This document shows positions 60,166 to 64,000 of a stretch of DNA of 64,000 bases, piece after piece (positions within the stretch are counted from its first letter, which is position 1; each line of letters opens with the position of its first letter). The translations under genes and the position numbers were made by a program. The stretch is from Zonotrichia leucophrys gambelii (Eukaryota; Chordata; Aves; Passeriformes; Passerellidae). The stretch is taken from contig NC_088172.1 of the NCBI RefSeq assembly GCF_028769735.1, positions 89,362,451 through 89,426,450 on the forward strand, written 5' to 3'. The notes beneath the pieces are model-generated. The model had not been told where the DNA came from. It searched no databases and saw only the letters and a program-made list of their open reading frames with translations.

Positions 60166-63129
60166 ATCCAACCAGACATCTTACCAAGTCTGTGTGCACC
60201 TTCACGATAAAGGATAAGCAACACCAAAATATCTAGGAGATCCTGAGATGATCCATCCATCTTTCTGGGAGCAAGACAAGCTTAGGCTTCAGTGAGCCAG
60301 CCTCTGGTCGAGTTGCGAAGCTTATTGTCTGCTCAGATATGACGCAACTCCAGATGAATTCTGCTTTTCTTTCTGCAGTGCTACTTTTACTGTTCTGATT
60401 TAGTGAAACTCCAGTTTGGATGTTTCTTAAATGATAATTGTGACAAAGCACGTGACAGTAATACATACTCATTTCAACTACACATAAGATATAATGGACT
60501 TCTGTGTATGGTAATAAAATCTTTTCTGTTGTGATGACAAATGTGCATGTGGTTGTGCCTTACTTTTGGAGTAAGTTGTTTTGGTAAATAACTTGTCTAT
60601 TTGTGAATTTGAAGTGAGCAGCAAATCCTGCAAATAAAACATGACCTCAGTATAAGCATTCTGAATTATTTTTTGTCTTCTCTTAGCCATCACTTTCTTA
60701 CCCAAATGATTAATGTGAATGATCCCATTGCTGAAGAAAAATTGACCAATTAAATTTAAGGGCAAAAGGATGTTAAAATCCATTAAAATGCTCAAAGCCT
60801 CTCATCATTAGCTGCTCTTAAATATATGTTGAAGAGTATTTAATAATTTGCTGTTAGGCAAAACAATGACTGAAATCATCCTTCAAAATGTCAGTTTTGA
60901 ACAGGGGTAAGTACTAAATTCATTTGTTTTCCAGCCTGCCACAGAAATTTAAAGGACCAGAGAGCTGAAGTATTTCACTATCAAAAGGCTTAATCTTGTA
61001 ATCTCACCTGAAATCTCATGGTTTCTTCTGAAACCTGCCCTAGTTGTAAGGGATTAGCTAGCATTATTGCCTGTTATTAGAATGTGTGATACTCCTTCCA
61101 CCTGTTTTCCCTACATGGTTTTGGTGCAACAAATTCAACTGACAATTTCCACACCAGGGAAATCTATCTAAGGCCGAGTTAATTAAAAAAAAAAAAAAAC
61201 AAAAACAATTTCTGCAATTTCTGCCAAGAAATATAGTACTGAACAAAATCTGGGGCAAAGAATTGCTTTAAGACACTGGAAATCACCCTGAGAGCTCCAA
61301 GAGAGCTCTTATGGTCTGGCCTAACCACTGTTCTCATTCCTGTGAATTAGGGTACTAAAGCAGCATCCTCCACAGCCCCTGCTGAGGGTTTAGGTTTTGG
61401 GACTGTTGTATTTTTGACATTTTGAGGTCCTCCAAGCAGCAAAGCACTGTTGCTGCCTGAACCTCTGGATAGAGCAGAAGTCATGCTTTGCCCTCAACTG
61501 CATTTGTTGTGAGCTGCATCCAGAGAGAGAGGGGGACTCCCAGCGAGGAAGGGTGACAGTTCTGTTCTCTGGTCCAAAAACGAAGCAGTCACATTACCCT
61601 TAGCCTGTGTTGGCACCAACTCCAAAGAGCCCAAAACAGGGCACTTTCAGGGACAGTATTTGCTCCCAAACTGAGATCCAGCAAGCAGAGGCCCAGGGCT
61701 TTGCAGGGGGACCAAAAGTCACTTAAAAACTATTGTGAAAACTCCTGAAGTGTGAAGGCAGTGGGAACAGGCTGTGACCCAAGTGGCACCCTCAGGCAGG
61801 GGAGAGCAGGTAGGGAAGGGTCTGAGAGAGGACCAGACCTCACATTCCCTAGGGCTTATGTGAGCTGTGCAGGGAAGAAAAGAACAAAACACCTTTTTTG
61901 TACCCTCAGAACTTACTAAAGGACAACATTTAGAGAGGGAATTGAATATGGACTGCACCTACTTGGAGCTATGCTTGTAAACAGAGAAACACAAGCACAA
62001 GCTGGGAAGAAGGCAGCATCTGTCTCAGAGGAGAAAGATGCTGCCTTTCCAGCACAACTTCTGCCTACTGGAAGCTGCCTACTGGAAGCTGCCTGCTGGA
62101 AGCTGTAGGGGAACAGCTGCAATAATGGCTTTATCATGCAAGAATTGTGGCATATATCATGGATGAGGAGTGGGTGGGATCTGAGATCCTTTGGCAGTGT
62201 TTAGATCACCGTGCAGTGAAATCAACCAGATACTAGCATGTCTCGGTTCTGCTAGCTCCAATTTTTGCTGCCAAATGCAAAACTGGTGCTACCACACCAG
62301 ATCACTGCTCAGCTGTCCTCCTGCAGCACAGCTCCAAAACCATAGCCTCACTTCCTTCTATATCAGCTTCTCCAGAGGTAACTTGAGAGTAAAATCCAGT
62401 CTCTGCTCTTTCATGCTGAAAAACAGAAAGCCGGGTGCACCTGGAAGCTAAAACAGTGACCTGAAATGGCTAAGAGAGCATTAGGAGAAGAAAAAGTAGT
62501 TATTATCAGTAACAGGAATCAAGAAAACAAAGGCTGTGTCATTAAAACAATTGTCCCTCTACAAAAGGGGGAGGACCTGCAAGATCACAGGCCATCATAC
62601 ATCAAAGTAGTACAGAAAATTTCCCTAGAGACTGACTGACTCATTCAGGAGCTAAGACTTTGCTGTGATCCTTCTTCTCTGAGCCCTTCGCGTGGCAACA
62701 GCACCATCCAGCTGCTGCCTCTGCAGCACAGTGTCACCACAAACTGCATCAGCTCACATCAAACACCGTGGGAATGGCGTCAAGCAGGTATTCCCAGGAT
62801 TCCTATTACTCCAACAAGTAGCAACAGATGCTTCAGCTTTCGAGAACTGGGTACCCAGGCACTTATCCAATGCTTGTAGTGTCTGCATTCTCCCTCTCCC
62901 TGTGTTGGCAGGGCTGTGACAGACACTGGGTGCTTGGGCTGTCCCCTTTCTAAATATTCTGCACCATCAGTGCAGAAAAACACACACCATTGAGCAGAAA
63001 AAAGCAGAACTGAGGCAAGATAGACACTTGTCCCTCAGACTCTTGGAGATCTTGCTCTCATTCACTCTGTTAGGATCCTGTCCTATAGGCTGCACTGCAA
63101 CCCACATTGCCAGGATAAGCCTTAACTCA
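60166..63129. other. No gene recognised; downstream of PROKR2
   Basis: AT-rich to 61.2 kb with plus-strand AATAAA at about 60509 and 60632, which could serve a long PROKR2 3' UTR. Beyond that, moderately GC-balanced sequence with one short tandem repeat and no gene. Confidence 0.45.
62061..62102. repeat. Three tandem 14-bp units
   Basis: CTGCCTACTGGAAG twice and CTGCCTGCTGGAAG once, back to back. Confidence 0.9.
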
Positions 63130-63500
63130 CAGACTCAATTATGTTAGAAAAGACCTCTGAGATCCTTGAGTCCAGCCTTTGGCGAAACACCACCATATCA
63201 ACTAGACCATGGCACTGAGTGCCAGTCTTTCCTGAAACATCTCCAGACACAGTGACTCCACCACCTCTATTCTAACCCTTTTTTTGAAGGAAATTCCTCC
63301 TAATGCCCAACCAGAACCTTCCCTGGTGCAGCTTAAGACTATGTCCTCTTTTCCTGTTTCCTGGGAGAAGAGACTAACCCCTACCTGGTTACAACCTCCT
63401 TTCAGGAAGCTGTAAAGACTGTTAATGTCATCCCTGAGCCCCATCTTCTCCAGGCCAAACACACCCAGCTCCCTCAGCTGTTCCTCAAAACCACTGACAA
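63130..63500 (-). repeat. CR1 LINE 3' portion
   Basis: TTAGAAAAGACCTCTGAGATC, then GAAATTCCTCCTAATGCCCAA and CCCCATCTTCTCCAGGC are CR1 text in reverse. 5'-truncated. Confidence 0.85.
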
Positions 63501-64000
63501 GGCAGGAATTCCTGAAGCTTCAAAAGTGACCTTCGTAACACCAGCTAGAACAAAAGAATGTGGAACAAACGCCAGTATAAAAGTCACCAAATACTCATGG
63601 ATAGTAAGAAACATAACTGAGCATAAAGTCACTCAATGTTGCTCAAAGGGATCCTGAGGCTTGACAGGGAGAAGGGCTCCTGTGGGGCTGCAGGCTAAAG
63701 GGCTCCTGAGAATGGCACCATGAAGGTTGACAAGGGAAAGAGGCTCCTATGGGGTGGCAAAGAACTGGCTCTTGCAGGGTATAATGAGCACAAGACAATA
63801 AAAACCCTACAATGCATACAGTGCAGAATATAATACAATACTGTACCATATGCTACAATAGCTATACAAGAAACCATGATATAATGCAGGACATACTCTG
63901 CAATACACTCAAAATATGTAAACTACAGTAAACATGAATGACAGCACACAACACATCTAGGACCATAATGAAAGGAATGAGAGGGATGTGTCTTTACAAA
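63501..64000. other. No gene recognised
   Basis: 63655-63775 repeats GGCTCCT(G/A)TGGGG-type segments imperfectly. The rest is AT-rich with many ATACAAT-like steps. Confidence 0.45.

Noticed and set aside
1..64000. CRISPR arrays, bacterial operons, riboswitches, rRNA or tRNA genes
   Set aside because: The sequence is vertebrate in character, and none of these patterns was seen.

Overview
The window looks like a songbird-type avian genome. It carries CR1 LINE tails, many solo LTRs that begin TGTCCTGG or TGTCTTGG and have 5-bp target-site duplications, a class II endogenous retrovirus, and one clearly recognisable vertebrate gene, PROKR2. The species cannot be fixed from the sequence alone.

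Layout. Positions 1-13.9 kb are mostly LTR debris: fragments related to a copy at 30 kb, LTRs near 5.9-6.5, 7.1-7.6 and 8.9-9.4 kb, two same-family solo LTRs in head-on inverted orientation (10079-10744 and 10979-11648), and a 1.4-kb minus-strand LTR (12459-13875). From about 14.3 to 43.5 kb a series of minus-strand segments behaves like exons: each has an acceptor, an open frame, a donor, and largely compatible phases. They end in a stop codon at 14550 and a possible poly(A) signal at 14336. I do not recognise the protein. A decayed env-less provirus (about 17.74-24.59 kb, plus strand) lies antisense in one intron of this inferred gene and is itself interrupted by a 547-bp solo LTR. More solo LTRs (31195-31827, 36399-36973, probably 39399-40030, and 41334-41975) lie in other introns.

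From 45 to 52 kb there are three further LTRs and a 192-codon open frame of unknown meaning. PROKR2 follows on the plus strand: a probable non-coding first exon near 53.4-53.65 kb, a first coding exon ending at 55838, a 2584-bp intron, and a second coding exon ending at 59113. Together they encode a complete 395-residue class A GPCR. The last 5 kb holds two CR1 tails and otherwise nothing recognisable.

Functionally, only PROKR2 (prokineticin receptor 2, a plasma-membrane peptide receptor) can be assigned. The mobile elements explain much of the remaining sequence, and the unassigned minus-strand gene is the main open question.
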